From assembly GCA_961205875.1 (NCBI GenBank), contig OY540814.1:558001-622000 (forward strand): a stretch of 64,000 nt of DNA, read 5' to 3'. This document shows, one piece after another, positions 22,594 through 34,228 of this stretch (its first letter is position 1; each line of letters starts with the position of its first letter). Origin of the DNA: Sialis fuliginosa (taxonomy: Eukaryota > Arthropoda > Insecta > Megaloptera > Sialidae). Under the pieces are notes generated by a model that was not told the DNA's origin, searched no databases, and saw only the letters and a program-made list of their open reading frames with translations. Made by a program: the position numbers and the translations under genes.

Positions 22594-22670
22594 TATAGGT
22601 ATGTTTTGTTACGTTAGGAATAAGCAGTGACGATAATAGTAATTCAAGTCGGAAAAAAGCATAAATATTT

Positions 22671-23450
22671 CAGCTCCTATGCGAGATAAGGAGTTGTTTT
22701 TCCCCCTTACACCCCCACTCCCCTGGTATTTTTCCCGCCGGATCAAATGAAACTAATTACAACCCTCCATACGTGACAGGGGGTGAAATATAAACTCCCA
22801 TGCGAATCTGGCCCAAGTCCGTTAGTAAATAATATATTAGTCCAGTAATTTTAGATTTCAACTGCAAAAAAATAGCAGTTAGTTGAATTTTTGTATACAC
22901 TTTTGTTATAGTGTTATAAATAACGTGTAAAAAGTCCCCAACGATATCATGCCGGCGTTGTGAGATATTGAAGATCTAACGTGACGAAAAACGGTAATTT
23001 GCAAATATCTCGCTTCCTATAACTCGGAGGTGAATGGGGGTTATTATATAAATGGTGTATTATTAAATTCTTAAGAAAAAAGGTTCATTCTATTTTGTCG
23101 CACTCTATGGTAAGTAATTGACTATTTGCATATGACTATTTCTACGTGAAAAAATTAGAGGTCAAAAATTAAAGAGTAGCAAATAATCTATAAGGTGTGT
23201 CATTCGGATATATTAAAAAAAACATTTTTAATCAATTTTAATCACATTTAGAAGAACTACAAACAACGATTATTAAAAATTACCATTCTTGTTCAATTTT
23301 GATTAAAAAATGTTTAATGTTGGTACTAAGATATTGCCAATTGTTACTTAAAAAAACATTTTTATCAAATCAAAGAGTTATTTTTTTTAGAAATTAATCA
23401 GAATTAAATATTGTTTAACGCAATCAACAAAAAAAAAACATCTGCCAAGT
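22671..23450. other. unassigned, with diverged foldback-arm similarity
   Basis: TTTTTCCCGCCGGATCAAAT and TTACAACCCTCCATACGTGA at about 22730-22775 resemble the arms of the foldback at 11311-11986. Nothing else identified. Confidence 0.4.
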
Positions 23451-23690
23451 ATATGCACAGTGCTTCCTCGTGCTAAATTCAACAAAGGTAGTTAATTATT
23501 CAACAATTTAAATAAAAACCGATAGTGTTTATATAAATTGCCTGGAATTTGTTAACCATTTAATATTTTTATACAATTTTACTAAAAAATATTAGTTCGA
23601 AATTTTTCTTAAAACGCACCTGATTATTTAAAACGTCAAAATGGCATTTAATATATCCAAGCAAAATCAATTTAGAAAAACAAAACACGA
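23451..23690 (+). repeat. interspersed repeat family R, copy 4 (end fragment)
   Basis: Starts GCACAGTGCTTCCTCGTGCT and runs to ACAAAACACGAATTTTT, where it is cut by the next MITE fragment. It represents the end missing from copy 1. Confidence 0.75.
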
Positions 23691-23694
23691 ATTT

Positions 23695-23926
23695 TTTACT
23701 GGTTTTACTTTGTCCATTACTGGAGAAAGAATATGTAAACATAATAAAAGGTTATAATTTAAAAAACTAACTATATTTGAGGACTTTGGTTATTAAATTG
23801 ATTAATTAAAGAGTTACTTGTTTTATTAGTAACATGAGTTCGTGAGAATTAAAAAAAGAAACCGATCAATCTTAAAAAACGTATAAACGTTGCTGTTAAA
23901 GCATCCAAGATTGGTGCCAGTGACTT
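23695..23926 (+). mobile_element. AGGTACTGG-family MITE, left part missing
   Basis: Only the right ~230 bp: TTACTGGTTTTACTTTGTCC through GTTTTATTAGTAACATGAG to CCAAGATTGGTGCCAGTGACT, then TA. Confidence 0.8.
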
Positions 23927-24130
23927 ACAAAATCACAGTAAATTGTTTTTCAATTTATTTATACAGGCAGTGTGTCTTATTTTATTTTCTACGATAGATA
24001 TTTATTAGTTTAAAATTATTTAACTTCGTGATTAATGATTTTCATTAACTTTCTCAGGAAGCATACAGAAAAAAATAAAGTAAAATTCAATGAATAACAA
24101 AAATACTTGCATTATTCATAATATAGTAAT

Positions 24131-24930
24131 ACTAGCTGGGCCCGCGCGGCTTCGCTCGCGTGGACAACGGAATTATTGTTTAGGATTTAAATTATATATA
24201 GTTGAATTAACATAAGTACAAACACGATTAGTTAAACCTAACAAAAACCAGTCAGAACAAAAAGTACAAATAATTTTTGTTCTATTCAAATTTAATTATT
24301 GAAAACAAAATAAACAATTGACAATCAAAAGAATACCGGTCTGTGATCATTCCCTCTGCTCTACGTCAACTTGGCACGTTCCCTCCTTACCGCACGCCGC
24401 GACACGGGTCACCATCGCGCGAATAATATGTTTCCGTAACTATTTATAAGATATATACGACCAAATTGGATGCTGTAAAGGGCAAATTATATCTACATTA
24501 AGTACTTATGACGATGAAATAGTTTAATTTCGATAAGGATGAATGTTTTGCAGGTCATAAGTCCACGTAAACAAAACCCAAATATTTTTAATTTTCTTTG
24601 TAACATAAAAGCAGTCATTGTGGCTTAAATATAAAAGTTAGACATATGGTGTCGCTGACTTTTTTGTAGATCTTTTGATTCTACACAGTTATTTAATACA
24701 TTATTTTGTTCAATATTGAACGGTTTAGGCAGCATATTGCAAAATAGCGCGCCGACGGCAAAATTTTTTCCGACTTGATTTACTATTATCGTCACTGCTT
24801 AGTTGTTATTTTACCTAATGTAACAAAATATAGCCTATAATAAAAAACCACGTAAATCTGATAAGTGGTTCTTGAGTGATAAGCGCACTACCGGACAGAC
24901 AGACAGACAAACGTTGAGCTTTATATACAT
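24131..24930 (+). repeat. interspersed repeat, ACTAGCTGGGCCC family, copy 1
   Basis: Begins ACTAGCTGGGCCCGCGCGGC and TTCGCTCGCGTGGAC, and ends with a short (GACA)n and AACGTTGAGCTTTATATA. It directly abuts a second copy. Similar 'tactagctg..cccgcg' repeats are common in insects. No coding frame seen. Class unassigned. Confidence 0.75.
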
Positions 24931-25760
24931 ACTAGCTGGGCCCACGCGGCTTCGCTCGCGTAGACTACGGAATTATTGTTTAGGATTTTTGAAAAATATA
25001 GTTTAAATAATTAAGTACAAACACGATTAGTTATTATTGTAATAATAATTTATCAATACCTAAATTACCTAACAAAAACGAATCAGAAGAAAAAAGTACA
25101 AATAATTTGTGTTCTGTTTAAATTTAAATGTTAATTATTGAAAACAAAATAAACACAAACGATCAGCCGAGGGACTCCGAATAACAACCGAGCGTACGCG
25201 AATCCAGTCTGATGTACTTGCTTCGATGCGGCACGACACCATACATTTAAGATATTATCTTTATAAATATATTTTAAGATATTTTCTAAACTATACGACC
25301 AAATTGGATGCTGTAAATGGCAAACTATATCTACATTAAGTACTTATGACGATGAAATCATTTATTTCGATAAGGATTAATGTTTTGCAGGTCATAAGTC
25401 CATGTAAACAAAACCCAAATATTTTATGTTTTCTTTGTAACATAAAAGCAGTCATTGTGGCTTAAATATAAAAGTTAGACATATCGTGTCGCTGACTTAA
25501 TTGTAGAACTTTTGATTCTACACAATTCTTTAATACATTATTTTGTTCTATATTGAACGGTTTAGGCAGCGTATTACAAAACAGCGCGCCGACGGCAAAA
25601 TTTTTTCCGACTTGATTTACTATTATCGTCACTGCTTTGTTGTTATGTTACCTAACGTAAAAAAATATAGCCTATAACCTGGCCAGAGAACGTACCTATG
25701 AATTAAAAAAAAAAACTCGTAAATCGGATAAGTGGTTCTCGAGTGATAAGGTAACTAACG

Positions 25761-25810
<50 letters not shown>

Positions 25811-25840
25811 GAGACGTTGAGCTTTATATATATTAAGGAT
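24931..25840 (+). repeat. interspersed repeat, ACTAGCTGGGCCC family, copy 2 with long (GACA)n
   Basis: Same order as copy 1 (ACTAGCTGGGCCCACGCGGC ... ACCAAATTGGATGCTGTAAA ... CGACTTGATTTACTATTATC). The terminal (GACA)n is expanded to about 14 units (25761-25810), followed by GACGTTGAGCTTTATATA. Confidence 0.8.
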
Positions 25841-26223
25841 ATTAAGGATTATAGTATTATCAAATACGTAAAGTTAAATAACACTAACTGACATTTTGCA
25901 GTGTTTTTCACACAGATTTATTTTTAAATCGCCTGATAATAGAAATATAGGCCGAGCTGATTTTATTTTTAACTTCTTGTTTTACGCTTATTTCAAATTG
26001 TAATTATCGAAAAGTTTCAAACAATAATTGTATTTATAACTGAAAGTTAATGTCTAGGATACCCTTTTTACTGTATTTTACGTCGTGTAAATGTATTTAA
26101 TAAGTAATTTCCAGAAGTAATAAACAATAAACAACTATGAAATATATTTAACAATGAATTTATAATTAATTTTCAGAATTCTTTAATAAATGATTCCAAT
26201 TTATACAAATTACTTAACTACAT
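25841..26223. other. AT-rich unassigned
   Basis: No element or gene recognised. Confidence 0.4.
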
Positions 26224-26227
26224 TTAA

Positions 26228-26749
26228 CCCATTACTTCCCAGTGTCCTATTTATAGGACATCATATTTTAAATTTTTTTCCTCTGACACAATAACGTTGT
26301 TCATTTGATTTACATTACTAATATGTTGTTTAACTCTCACTACTTACAATACATTTCATGGACACCTCTAGAGTCCATTCAATGACAAATTACAACCCTT
26401 TTAGAGTAATCGTGTTCTATGCCAGCTAGCCGACTTTTATAGTTAATTTTTTTTCCACTTAATAAAGTGTTTTTAAATTGACGAAACTATATATAATATT
26501 ACTTATGGGAGTGTAAATAAAGCAAAATAATATCAATACATTTCAAAAATAAATCCAGGTACAGACTGTCGTCGTTAAAATGTGCTATTCTATAAATATG
26601 ACACTGGAAACTCATGGCAATAATCTAGTACTGTGACTGATTATTATTATTATATCTTGTATTGAATTTATCTTTTTGGTCATATTTTCAACAAGAATTG
26701 AGAACATGACCAAAAAATTCGAAGAAATAAAAAGTCGGGAATTAATGGG
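26228..26749. mobile_element. piggyBac-like non-autonomous element 2
   Basis: 522 bp. The left flank is TTAA (26224-26227) and the right flank TTAG (26750-26753, one change). Ends are CCCATTACTTCCC and its near inverse GGGAATTAATGGG. Subterminal CCAGTGTCCTATTTATAG (26239-26256) has an inverted partner, CTATAAATATGACACTGG, at about 26592-26610, farther from the right end, which gives the asymmetry typical of piggyBac-like elements. No coding frame. Confidence 0.7.
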
Positions 26750-26766
26750 TTAGTATTCAGTTAAAA

Positions 26767-27214
26767 CAGCGATTCTCAACCTGTAGGGCGCCCCCCTCCA
26801 AGGGGGACGTGATAAAACTAAATGGGGGGCGTGACCATATCGAGAAAAAATATTATTAAAAAATTTATTTAATTTACTGAAAGAAAGGCAATAAAATACA
26901 TTCTGACATAATAAAAAATAAAATACACGTTTACATTTACACTGGTATAATACACTTATAAATAGGATTGTATCAGTACTTACTGCACAATGTATTTAAT
27001 AATTAACTTATCAATATTAAATTAAAAACAAGATTAATAATTATTACAGAGCAAAGTTTTTCGAAAGAAGATTTAATATTAGAAATTGACACTCTAAGCT
27101 CTTTTTCTGTATTTAACTGAGATTTTCAGTGAAAATTATTGTATGAAAGGGGGGGGGGGATGAGAATTGTGATTGAAAATTGGGTTGCAAATACTGAAAG
27201 GTTGAGAAACGCTG
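26767..27214 (+). mobile_element. hAT-type MITE, CAGCGATTCTCAACC ends (SPIN-like)
   Basis: 448 bp, CAGCGATTCTCAACCTGTAG ... AGGTTGAGAAACGCTG, with an exact 8-bp duplication AGTTAAAA (26759-26766, 27215-27222). The ends closely resemble those of hAT elements of the SPIN/Charlie type, which begin CAGNGGTTCTCAACC. GGGCGCCCCCC-like blocks lie just inside, with a poly-G tract near 27150. Non-coding. Confidence 0.92.
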
Positions 27215-27352
27215 AGTTAAAATTTATAAACACGATTATGTATATTTAATTCAGTTAATGGTGAAAGTTCACATAAATTAAACAATTATAATTTCGAAAT
27301 CAATGTATAAATGTTGTTAAAAAAGTATAAAATTTTTTATAGACATATTTAT

Positions 27353-27811
27353 CAGGGCTTCGAATCGGAACTGAACCAAAAACCGAAAACCTGAAAATCT
27401 GTTATTTTTTGCCGGAACAAAACCGAAATAAAAATATCGGTTTTTACGGTTCAGTACATATAAAAATACGCGTGTTAACAACACTTCAATTGTCGTTCGG
27501 ACTATCATACAAGTACCTACCATAAAATATTCTAAATTATGGTAGAAAATTTTTTTTTAATACAAATAAATTTTTTTTAATTAATCACTCGGAGCTGAAC
27601 CGAAAACCAGAGAAATCGTTATTTTTTGCGGAACGAAAACCGGAACCGAACCGAAATATTATTATTTTTTTTTTTTATTAAAATGTAAATGTCTTTGGAC
27701 CCGACTGGTTCCTTTAGACAGCCATTAATATATATATTATATATATTATATATTTTTTTACTCGAACCGAAACGAAAACCTAAACGAAAAAAATAACGGT
27801 TCGAAGCCCTG
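27353..27811. mobile_element. hAT-like MITE, CAGGGCTTCGAA ends
   Basis: 459 bp with perfect 12-bp ends CAGGGCTTCGAA / TTCGAAGCCCTG. The flanks share TTTAT on both sides rather than a clear 8-bp duplication. The interior has many ACCGAAAAC units in both orientations and a TATA-rich core at about 27730-27758. Ends fit the hAT YARNG rule. Confidence 0.75.
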
Positions 27812-28329
27812 TTTATAATTGACTAATATCTATAAGTAAAAATAAGTCTTCAAGAAATAAGATCAATTCCGAGTCTTGAGAATTTAAATAAGTTATATAA
27901 GGTAGTGTCACCAGTCTTGGCAAAGAATTACTTATATGTTTTTTTCTTTCTTGTAAACTAAGGGTCTCAAAATCGAATCCCAATATTTTTATTTTTTGTC
28001 TATTATGTAGAGTAAAAGTTAATCAACAATAAAATTCGCGTTATAATTCTGCATACGGTTTTTTATTTTTATGAATTATTAAAAAAGCGGCAAGGCGATT
28101 TTTTTCTTTTTTGGTCTTAAAGTGTTCCTTAAATACAAAAGAATTGAATTGTACAAAAAAATCAGAGGTAATCAATTTTTTAAATTAAAGTTGGCTTCCA
28201 GAGCACCGTGAACCATTTCATCACATTTTCATGCTTAAAAATATTGTGTTCATAAACCATCATTATTACAAAATATCTTTCTAAAATTAAAATTCAATCA
28301 GAAATTACAACACACAGTAATTTCGCTAG
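27812..28329. other. unassigned, with a 25-bp MITE relic
   Basis: AAGGTAGTGTCACCAGTCTT at 27899-27918 is a solitary left end of the AGGTACTGG family. Nothing else recognised. Confidence 0.45.
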
Positions 28330-28600
28330 ACTTGTACATAACGGCATCCATGCGTGGTTACGCGACTACACACGCACGCACGGACACTGATAGGTACCTG
28401 TTCTCAAGACAACAAACACTGTGTGTAGAGAGACAGAATGCAGGTGAGAGAGATTTCACTTTCGCCCGGCGCGGACCCGGTTTCCTGCCCGAGATCTGGG
28501 TGTGGGTCACCGACAGCGAATCTCTCGCACATACACGCCGCCGACGGCGCACAACGCACTTTGATCTTGAAACCGATTTTTTAGTAGCATTTTAAAATAT
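28330..28600. promoter_or_regulatory. GC-rich island, possible untranslated first exon or promoter
   Basis: About 250 bp of sharply higher GC and CpG than its surroundings (GCGCGGACCCGGTTTCC, CGCCGCCGACGGCGC). A strong donor-like sequence, AATGCAG|GTGAGAG, falls at 28443/28444 on the plus strand. Open frames exist on both strands here (28332-28595 plus, 28358-28552 minus), but both are arginine-rich mirror frames typical of GC islands and not recognisable proteins. It could be an insect promoter/5'UTR or an old element. Confidence 0.3.
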
Positions 28601-28665
28601 ATACACTATACACATCTCGTTCCAAATTATTTGTACGTATAAATCTTTATTATTTATATACAGTG

Positions 28666-29502
28666 CGTTCACGATGAAAGGAACAAATTCGTTTAAAATT
28701 CAGGTAATTATTTTGTGCAAAAACGCTCGGACCCGTCGATTAGTGTTTTTAGTTGCGGATTTTTTGACATAAGAAAATTGTATACAGTGTGTCTCACGAA
28801 AAACATATGCAGTCATTATTGATTTTTTTAAATGGAACACCCTATATATTATACCATTTTTGAATTGTACGGTGTATTCTAAATACTTTTTGTACAACAT
28901 ATCATATCTCTAAAATCAGCGGTTTTCGGAATAATGACGTTTGAAAATTGACATTTTGAAATACACACAAGTCAAATAAAATGTTTAAATTGAACAAAAA
29001 CACTTTGAACATTTTTTTAAAAGCCAACAAAAATAACCTGGTATTGCAAAAAAAGGAAAAAAAATAAAAAAAAAATAAAAAAAGGAAAAAAAATAAAAAA
29101 TAAAGTTCAATGTTTTTTTTTGGCATACCAGGATGTTTTTGTTGGCTTTTAAAAAATGTTCAAGGTGTTTTTGTTCAATTTAAACATTTTATTTGACTTG
29201 TGTGTATTTCAAAATGTCAATTTTCAAACGTCATTATTCCTAAAACCGCTGATTTTAGAGATATGATATGATGTACAAAAATTGTTCAGAATTTATCGCA
29301 CAATTCAAAAATGGTATAATATATAGGGTGTTCCATTTAAAAAAATCAATGATGACTGCATATGTTTTTCCTGAGACACCCTGTATACAATTTTTTTATG
29401 TCAAAAAATCCGCAACTAAAAATACTAATCGACGGGTCCGAGCGTTTTTCCACAAAATAATTACCTGAATTTTAAACGAATTTGTTCCTTTCATCGTGAA
29501 CG
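28666..29502. mobile_element. foldback element, CGTTCACGATGAAAGG ends
   Basis: 837-bp inverted repeat: CGTTCACGATGAAAGGAACA on the left against TTCCTTTCATCGTGAACG on the right. Arms of ~370 bp meet at an A/T-only centre (29040-29125). Mirror frames at 28700-28900 (minus) and 29268-29468 (plus), both reading NGIIYRVFHLKKS, are the same arm sequence. Internal TATACAGTGTGTCTC / GAGACACCCTGTATA suggests one repeat inserted in another before inversion. Confidence 0.85.
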
Positions 29503-29565
29503 TATACAGTGTATTCCACGTTAATTAAGGATATATGGAAGGTATCTAATTTCAACGAGAATTAG

Positions 29566-29924
29566 AAATATTTGTTGATATTTGATTACAACCATTTCTG
29601 AATATTAATCTATATACATTTAACTGTCTTACAGCGTGATTTCATGACAATCGCCCAATAGGTGTCAAAATGGTAGACATTTCAACTAATTATTAGTATA
29701 ATTTATTAATTAATTATTACATTATCATAGCAACTGCTTTACATTTTTTCAAATTTGACGATTCTTTCTTTTATATTTTTTGTGTTGTAGTACTTATCAT
29801 TAGCAAGTGTCCATCACTGCGTGCTTATTACTGGTTTTACTTTATCAATTACTAGAGAAAAAACATAAACAAAATAAAAGGCTATAATTTAAAAAACAAA
29901 CTATATTTGCGGACTTTGGTAATT
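29566..29924 (+). mobile_element. AGGTACTGG-family MITE, internal fragment
   Basis: Family interior from TTTGTTGATATTTGATTAC to GCGGACTTTGGTAATTAAG, with both terminal repeats missing. It is bracketed by imperfect direct repeats GGAAGGTATCTAATTTCAACG (29535; one base beyond the repeat core) and GGCAGGTATCTGATTCAACG (29935), so it sits inside another repeat's duplicated end. Confidence 0.75.
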
Positions 29925-30929
29925 AAGAATTATGGCAGGTATCTGATTCAACGAGAAATAGTTGAAATTTGGAGAAGTTACTCCTTTATAAATCTTAAAT
30001 ACCCACACAAATTTTCAAAAGATTTTACAACATAGTTTCAAAGTTATTATTTTTTTAAATTAACATGGGCTCTTATGGCAGAATGGTGTATTTACGGTTA
30101 AAGTCCAATAAAACACATGGTTCAAGCATCGAGAAAAATCTGAAATTTTCACAACACGTCACTTACATATTTAGTAACAAGTTTCATAAAAAAAATTATG
30201 TACATACAGAACTAAATTGTGAGAAAAAAAATTATTGGCGAAAAATATTTTAAAAAAATAATGGCGTATTGAAATGTAATGATTTGTTTTTATTACATAT
30301 TTTTTCATATACATATGTAAGCATATGAAGTACTAATATTATTATTTTCATTATATTTGTATGTTCCACACATGTTCTAAATAGTGTTATTTAAAAATAT
30401 TTTAATTGATGTCATTAATAACAATAAAAAAATTGTTTTTATATCTGACAGATGAATTCAGAATAAAATTTTTTCGTATTATCACAAATATTAATTTTTT
30501 GGTTAAAATTCCAAAATAACAGTCAATAATGGAAAATATGGTTTTAAATAAAAAAATTTCCTTCAGAGTAGTATTTACAAACAAAGATTATCTCATAACT
30601 TCCAAAGTAACGTAACAAGAGCAACCGCAATGAGTCTGTTACATAGGTAATTAACTAACGTATTTTTCAGTATTAACGTTATTGCTAGCCGTATTTCCAG
30701 TTTAGAGTTATTGTTTATACAAGTAAAAAAAATATATTTTTTTTTGAATTTTTTTTTAAATGACATTTTCCCCCAAAAGTACCTGTAATATGTGGTATTT
30801 TTTATCATTATTTTGGTGTATCATAATGTTACCTACAAATTCACTCTGCAAAGTTTGGACCTTGGTCTTACAGTTTTCCAGTTATAAATTTATCTAAAAA
30901 AAATTTAAAGTGACTATTTTGCTATCTAC
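29925..30929. other. AT-rich unassigned
   Basis: The first ~140 bp look like a decayed repeat end (GGTATCTGATTCAACGAGAA). Small open frames on both strands are lysine/asparagine-rich and not convincing. Confidence 0.4.
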
Positions 30930-31185
30930 TCTATTAAATGAAACAGTCGTACATTGTTTATAATTATTTTTATTTCAAAAATGTGTGTTATATTATTGAC
31001 ATTAAGATATTAGAAAACTAATATTCATAATTCCAGTAAAATTTTTCATATACATATTAAAAAAATATTCACATAAACTATACGGAAACAATAAATAATC
31101 AGTATTCAAGAATTTATAATCATACCATGTTGGGATGTTGATTGTGTGGACCTAAAGGGTCTCACTCCACCCCAAGCTTGTTTTT
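30930..31185 (-). repeat. GTGAGACCCTTTAGGT repeat, inverted copy
   Basis: Reverse complement of 12636-12870 (ATACGGAAACAATAAATAAT, CATACCATGTTGGGATGTTG, ACCTAAAGGGTCTCAC). Confidence 0.8.
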
Positions 31186-31629
31186 AAATAATGTATTATA
31201 TACATATACAAATGACCCGAATAAAGAACAAAACAATAATTCCTAAACATTTTTTTTGCAAACGTAAATTACGTTAAAATCTTGATAACGTAATTTCTGT
31301 AAAGTGGTTTATAATTAACATATCAATCCAAACAATGAAAATTCATCAAATGTAGGTTTACAGTATTTTGCGACTTTTCTTCGTGTATAAAATTCGTCGA
31401 AGTAATGACCTCATTCAACTCTCATTACATTTCTACTCTATAAAGTTTAATGCTGTACTTAAGGTACATTCATTTGTTTCTATTTAAATTCCTTACTATT
31501 TCGGTTCTAAATTACTTTGTTTTGATTCTTGTTCACAATAAATTATAAATTTCAGTTAAAAATGTCTAGGGGAATATTCTCGAGGAACAGTTAATGTAAT
31601 CAGTGTTGTAAACTTAAGAAAAATAAACC
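31186..31629. other. unassigned
   Basis: No element or gene recognised. Confidence 0.4.
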
Positions 31630-31708
31630 TCGGGTTGTAGTGAGACCCTTTAGGTCCACACAATTAACTTCTCAACATGGTATGATTATAAATACTTGAA
31701 TACTGATT
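31630..31708 (+). repeat. GTGAGACCCTTTAGGT repeat, short copy
   Basis: About 75 bp matching the start of the family, directly followed by an inverted ACTAGCTGGGCCC-family repeat. Confidence 0.75.
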
Positions 31709-32325
31709 AAAATCGTTCAATATTGAACAAAATAATGTAGTAAAGAATTGTGTAGAATCAAAAGATCTACAATAAAGTCAGCGACACCATATGTCTAACT
31801 TTTATATTTAAGTCACAATTATAGTTTTTATGTTACAAAGAAAATTAAAAATATTTGGGTTCTGTTTACGTGGACTTATGACCTGCAAAACATTAATCCT
31901 TATCGAAATAAATGATTTCATCGTCATAAGTACTTAATGTAGATATAATTTGCCCTTTACAGCATCCAATTTGGTCGTATAGTTTAGAAAATATAGAAAT
32001 ATACATACGGGAACATATTATTCGCTCGATGGTAACCCGTGTCGCGGCGTGCGGTAAGGAGGGAGCGTGCCGAGTAGACGCAGGACAGAGGGAATGATCA
32101 CAGGAATGATCATAGTTAATTGTTTATTTTGTTTCCAATAATTAAAGTTAAATAGAAGAAAAATTATTTTTACTTTTTGTTCTGATTCGTTTTTGTTAGG
32201 TAGGTAATTTAAGTGTTGTTTGTTTTTTATTACAATCGTGTTTGTACTTATGTTAATTCAATTATATATTTTTTAAATCCTTAACAAAAATTCCGTAGTC
32301 CACGCGAGCTCAGCTAGATTAATAA
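31709..32325 (-). repeat. ACTAGCTGGGCCC repeat, inverted copy without GACA tract
   Basis: Reverse complement of about 24.13-24.72 kb: GTTCAATATTGAACAAAATA, TACAGCATCCAATTTGGTCG, ending CGTAGTCCACGCGAGCTCAG. The right quarter, including the tandem tract, is missing. Confidence 0.8.
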
Positions 32326-32859
32326 TAAATTGAATATTGAATATCTAAAAATATTATACACTCTGAAGCAACACTGGGCAATTCATTTATAATACAATTT
32401 AAACCATACTATATAAAATATAGTCTGGTTTAAAATCTTGTTATATTTATTTAATTGCATAAAATTCGTGCACAGCGATTAAATTTAATTTAAATTTAAC
32501 TGTCTCTGGTTATATTCCCTCGTATCTTTTTGAAACAAATTATTATGACCATATTAAATAATCATTAAACGATATATATTTAACATTAGCCTGGATATTC
32601 ATTATTTACTGCTTAATTTGATTAATGTACACAAGAAACAAACACTTGTAATACATGTTAAATAGATGTCACTGTACTTGAATTCCAACTTGTATAATTT
32701 ATGGCTATAGTTGGTATAATCTACGGGCAGGTGCAATTCTGTCATTTATGTATTATTTATTGTAAAGGTATAAATAAACAATATTCAATGTATATTTCCT
32801 TATTTTACTGCTTGTTTTCAAGTTTAATTAAAAATTTAATTTTCAATTACAATTTATTA
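32326..32859. other. AT-rich unassigned
   Basis: No element or supported gene. Confidence 0.4.
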
Positions 32860-33290
32860 AGGTACTGGCACCAATCTTGGATATGACCCCAGTAATGGCT
32901 ATTTTTAAATTAAATGTACTGAATTAGAAATATTTGTTGATATTTGATTACTACCATTTCTGAATATTAATCTATATATGTAGGTACATTAAACTGTCTT
33001 ATAGCGTGATTTGATGACAATCGGCCAATAGGTGTCAAAATGGTGGGCATTTTTAGTATAATTTATTTATTAATTTTTATATTATCGTAGCAACTGCTTT
33101 ACATTGTTTCAAATTTGACGATTCTTCCTTTTATATCTTTTGTGTTGTAGTACTTATTATTTTGCAATCATTAACAAGTGTCTATCATTGCGTGTTCATA
33201 ACTGGTTTTACTATATCCATTACTGGAGAAAAAACATAAACAAAATAAAAGACTATAATTTAAAATTCATTAAATAAAGAGTTACTTGTT
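32860..33290 (+). mobile_element. AGGTACTGG-family MITE, right end missing
   Basis: Left end AGGTACTGGCACCAATCTTG and family interior to AATAAAGAGTTACTTGTTT. It lacks the CCATAACTGGTGCC end. Confidence 0.8.
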
Positions 33291-34220
33291 TAATTAAAAA
33301 TTAATATAAATGCAAAATTGATATAACTTATTTTCGAATATAGGTACCTACATTAAATACTTTTTTTCTGGATTTTTTTGGGAATTGGGGGGGGGGGGTT
33401 GCTGGTGCTGCAGCCGGAAAATTTTCGTATATTCTAGTTAGAGGTCCGTGTTAATATGTATATAATTTTGACACCACTGGTGTACATTGTTTAAAATATA
33501 TGAATATACTAATTAAACATCTCCGTGGGTAACTTTCAAAATTGCAAAAAAAATCTATTTTTATTTTTTATTAAACCGCGGTTAGGTCACAAAAAAAAGT
33601 TTAACAACACAAAAAAAACACAAAATTTCCTTGTTGTTTCATACCCTATAAGTAAAAATATGATCATATTTGACCTATTGGCACTACTTTGAAAATGAGC
33701 AATTTTTTCGAAAAATTTAGGTGGTCTTTTTTCCGTGAGTGTATAAAAATAAAAAACAGAATATGAAAAAATATATATCTACTAACTGTTACATTTTTGT
33801 AAAATATATTTCACGTTTCAACATCCTGCCATGAACTAAATACGAAAATAAAACATAGCGAGGATTAAGAAAAAACAAAAGATAAATACAACAATGAAAT
33901 TATAACAGATTCAAAAAACTCGGCTGCATCATCTGCAGAACACAATACTTTTATAAAAATATTTAAAATACACCGGCATACATCTGTATGACAGAATAGT
34001 ATTATTTATAGAAGTCAGCGAGATTCTAGACAAGTTATTTTTACAATTCATTGGACTTGAGTTTTTTTTAACGAATATAAATGGCTTTGGTTTTATAAAA
34101 AGTTGCTGAATTAACTAACCATGCAGCTTAAATTGTAAAGCGTCTGATAACAAGATTTATAGCGCTAACTTTTTTTGCATGAATAAATGTACGGAGTAGA
34201 GCTGGGCGCGTGACTCACGA
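33291..34220. other. unassigned
   Basis: A 12-14 base poly-G tract at about 33388-33401, with GGTGCTGCAGCCGG after it, may be the edge of a decayed hAT element (GACACCACTGG at about 33470). Not provable. Confidence 0.35.
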
Positions 34221-34228
34221 CTCACGAC

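Larger units (their letters stand above)
21791..22670 (-). repeat. fragment of the ACTAGCTGGGCCC repeat, split by mariner
   Basis: The left part (CTGTCTGTCC ... TTATCACTCGAGAA ... GACCAGGTT) and right part (TATAGGTATGTTTTGTTACG ... CAGTGACGATAATAGTAATT) are contiguous in the intact copies at about 24.8 and 25.7 kb, read on the opposite strand. The mariner at 21871-22593 interrupts them. Confidence 0.8.

Noticed and set aside
29000..29126. Hydrophobic Phe-rich small membrane protein
   Set aside because: Encoded by the A/T-only centre of a foldback; pure low complexity.
28700..29468. Paired 66-codon frames on opposite strands
   Set aside because: Mirror images from the arms of a foldback element.
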